In this document: one piece after another, positions 13,031 to 14,103 of the stretch
How the letters are laid out: every line of letters starts with the position of its first letter
Numbering within the stretch: the first letter of the stretch is position 1
Source of the DNA: Fimousia sp045616445
GTDB taxonomy: Bacteria; Bacillota; Clostridia; Lachnospirales; Lachnospiraceae
Length of the DNA: 14,103 bases
NCBI GenBank assembly: GCA_045616445.1
Contig: JAZLGR010000007.1
Location: 1 to 14,103, forward strand
Reading direction: 5' to 3'
Made by a program: the position numbers and the translations under genes
The notes under the pieces: generated by a model
What the model was told of the DNA's origin: nothing
The model's database searches: none
What the model saw: only the letters and a program-made list of their open reading frames with translations

Positions 13031-13597
13031 TTATGCCTGATATAATCTGTTGAAGAATTCTGTTCTTGCTGCGTTTTTGTAAGGCACTGTGAAGATTCCT
13101 GCCAGTCCTAATGTCCAGATTGTGAGCAGGTCCCAGCCGATGAAGGATAAGTTGAAGAGAAAATATTCAAATTTGTGGCCGTTCATGTATCTTCTGCTCT
13201 CTGTGATCGCTTCCATTGCGGATAATTCTTTGTTTCTGGTGATTAAGTAGGTTGCCATTGCGTAGGAGTAATGTTTTACGATGCCAGGAACGATGAAGAG
13301 TAATGTCCATAAGATTACGAATGCGGTTTTTAATAAGCTTAAGAGGAAGTTTTCGCCGAAGTTTTCTTTGAAACCGGTTAAGATATCTTCAAGTTCTGGT
13401 CTTTCATGATCGGAACCTTTGATGTAGATTTCTGTTTTTCCAACTGCAAGTGGTCCTTCAATGATGGTGTTTAATAATGGGATAAATGCTCCAGCGCACA
13501 TTGCTGCGTCTGCGATTACTTCTCCTAATAATGTTGTTCCTAAGTTTCCTTTTAAATTTTCTTTCGCTGCTGCTTTGATGGATTTGAAGTTTGTCAT
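13031..13597 (-). CDS. DUF975 family integral membrane protein
   Basis: A 188-residue membrane protein of unknown function, common in Clostridia. It starts with a soluble N-terminal helix (MTNFKSIKAAAKENLKGN). Hydrophobic segments lie at about 22-50, 86-108 and 145-172. Family-typical blocks are TAFVILWTLLFIVPGIVKHYSYAMATYLI (91-119), NKELSAMEAITESRRYMNGHKFEYF (122-146) and LSFIGWDLL (150-158). The C-terminus is NAARTEFFNRLY. AAAGGAG precedes the ATG in a context very like that of the small ORF 77 bases upstream (both AAAGGAGAACAAA), so the two probably form one transcript. A-ending and AAC-type codons suggest good expression. No function is assigned. Confidence 0.85.
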   Translation of the reverse strand: MTNFKSIKAAAKENLKGNLGTTLLGEVIADAAMCAGAFIPLLNTIIEGPLAVGKTEIYIKGSDHERPELEDILTGFKENFGENFLLSLLKTAFVILWTLLFIVPGIVKHYSYAMATYLITRNKELSAMEAITESRRYMNGHKFEYFLFNLSFIGWDLLTIWTLGLAGIFTVPYKNAARTEFFNRLYQA

Positions 13598-13674
13598 TGT
13601 TTTGTTCTCCTTTTATTCTGTAGTTTGTGTTTTGTGATTTATGTTTTGGTTGGTTATCGTTGTTTCGTCTTTAA

Positions 13675-13794
13675 TTAGCAGTAGTACATGCCCGCTGTCT
13701 GAAGTACTACCATACTTGCTAATTCTGGATGTTCTTCGTAAAGTTTGTTGTATCTGTCGATGTAGTTTTTGATGTTGTTAAGTAATGCTTTCAT
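13675..13794 (-). CDS. Small ORF, 39-residue protein of unknown function
   Basis: The translation begins MKALLNNIKNYIDRYNKLYE and continues EHPELASMVVLQTAGMYYC. AAGGAG lies 8 bases before the ATG, in a context almost identical to that of the DUF975 gene downstream. Codons are strongly optimised (AAC, TAC, ATC, GAA, TTA), unlike random sequence. The first 21 residues form a likely amphipathic, charged helix; the tail is more hydrophobic and ends in Cys. There is no signal peptide or clear membrane span. I do not recognise a family. It is probably the first gene of a two-gene operon with DUF975. Confidence 0.7.
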   Translation of the reverse strand: MKALLNNIKNYIDRYNKLYEEHPELASMVVLQTAGMYYC

Positions 13795-13843
13795 GATTTG
13801 TTCTCCTTTGTATTTGAATTGATGTGTTGTTGTTTTCTATGGT

Positions 13844-13872
13844 TTTATATTAGCAAGGGTATCTTTCCGTAA
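13844..13872 (-). promoter_or_regulatory. Putative promoter of the small ORF and DUF975 gene
   Basis: On the minus strand TGCTAATAT (13847-13855) is an extended -10 motif, overlapping TATAAA (13844-13849). The latter has only a weak -35 (TTACGG, 13867-13872) at 17 bases. Tandem TTAAC repeats lie upstream at 13886-13900, suggesting activator dependence. Confidence 0.45.
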
Positions 13873-13885
13873 AACATGAAAAACA

Positions 13886-13900
13886 TTAACTTAACCTTAA
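13886..13900. repeat. Tandem TTAAC/TTAA repeats upstream of the small-ORF promoter
   Basis: TTAAC, TTAAC, C, TTAA run in tandem with 5-6 base period. They sit about 45-60 bases upstream of the presumed start, a position where response regulators often bind. No regulator is in the window. Confidence 0.4.
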
Positions 13901-14103
13901 AGGAGCTGTTCCTATACCCCAAAAACTGGACGTTGAAAACTGTTCCTACACACGCCAATATCACTTTTTGAACAAAGTCATCCAAACAGTGACTCCCTAA
14001 ATTTTGAATCATACACATTTTTCTATTTTTTAGACAAAAGAAATATCAATTTTTGCCGCAATATCACTTTCCGGCTAGAAAACCCCAGATGTGATAGCGA
14101 AAG
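13901..14103. other. Gene-free right-end stretch with short direct repeats
   Basis: No credible gene is visible in either strand. CTGTTCCTA occurs at 13907 and again near 13940, and CAATATCACTTT at 13956-13967 and 14059-14070. The repeats suggest degenerate interspersed repeat DNA; the identity is unknown. Confidence 0.4.

Noticed and set aside
14023..14103. A 26-codon frame open from the right edge on the minus strand
   Set aside because: It could be the tail of a gene outside the window, but it is short, includes repeat sequence and has no recognisable motif.

Overview
The window is low-to-moderate GC DNA from a Firmicute, most likely a Lachnospiraceae (Clostridia) gut anaerobe. The evidence is the gdpP-rplI-dnaB gene order, strong AGGAGG-type ribosome binding sites, near-consensus sigma-A promoters with 17-base spacers, a DUF975 membrane protein, and many intrinsic terminators. 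I found no rRNA, tRNA, CRISPR array, transposase or phage gene, so this is chromosomal core plus small accessory modules.

Left block (1-4110, minus strand): gdpP (c-di-AMP phosphodiesterase), rplI (ribosomal protein L9) and dnaB (replicative helicase) form one tightly packed operon. Its promoter is at 4078-4106, and its terminator hairpin contains the last codons of dnaB. A further leftward promoter near the left edge serves something outside the window.

Second block (4127-6788): a GpsA-like glycerol-3-phosphate dehydrogenase family gene (minus) diverges from a LacI-family repressor (plus). The 358-base gap holds both promoters, two copies of an unusual AT-centred operator, a 12-bp perfect hairpin, and a structured 5' leader for the dehydrogenase.

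Third block (6751-8334, minus): an alpha/beta hydrolase (esterase type) lies downstream of a 117-residue stand-alone Rossmann domain that resembles the middle of sorbitol/sorbose-1-phosphate-reductase-type dehydrogenases. They are probably co-transcribed from a strong promoter sitting under a 27-bp perfect palindrome. The gap between them carries three copies of a 12-bp motif at exactly 20-bp intervals.

Fourth block (8335-9970): a roughly 380-base gene-free stretch rich in inverted repeats, then the rpsF-ssb-rpsR operon (S6, SSB, S18) on the minus strand with its own promoter and terminator.

Fifth block (9988-12987): nagB-nagA (minus) diverge from an RpiR/MurR-family regulator (plus). They convert N-acetylglucosamine-6-phosphate to fructose-6-phosphate. 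The divergent promoter region has three TGAAAT-N3-ATTTCA sites spaced 33 bp apart, which are the obvious operators for the regulator.

Right end (12961-14103, minus): a DUF975 membrane protein preceded by an unannotated 39-residue small ORF with an excellent ribosome binding site, then a gene-free repeat-containing tail.

The most interesting items are the stand-alone dehydrogenase fragment with its elaborate control region, the AT-centred LacI-type operator pair with a repressor that lacks the usual hinge motif, the inverted-repeat cluster at 8364-8701, the evenly spaced RpiR sites, and the new small ORF.
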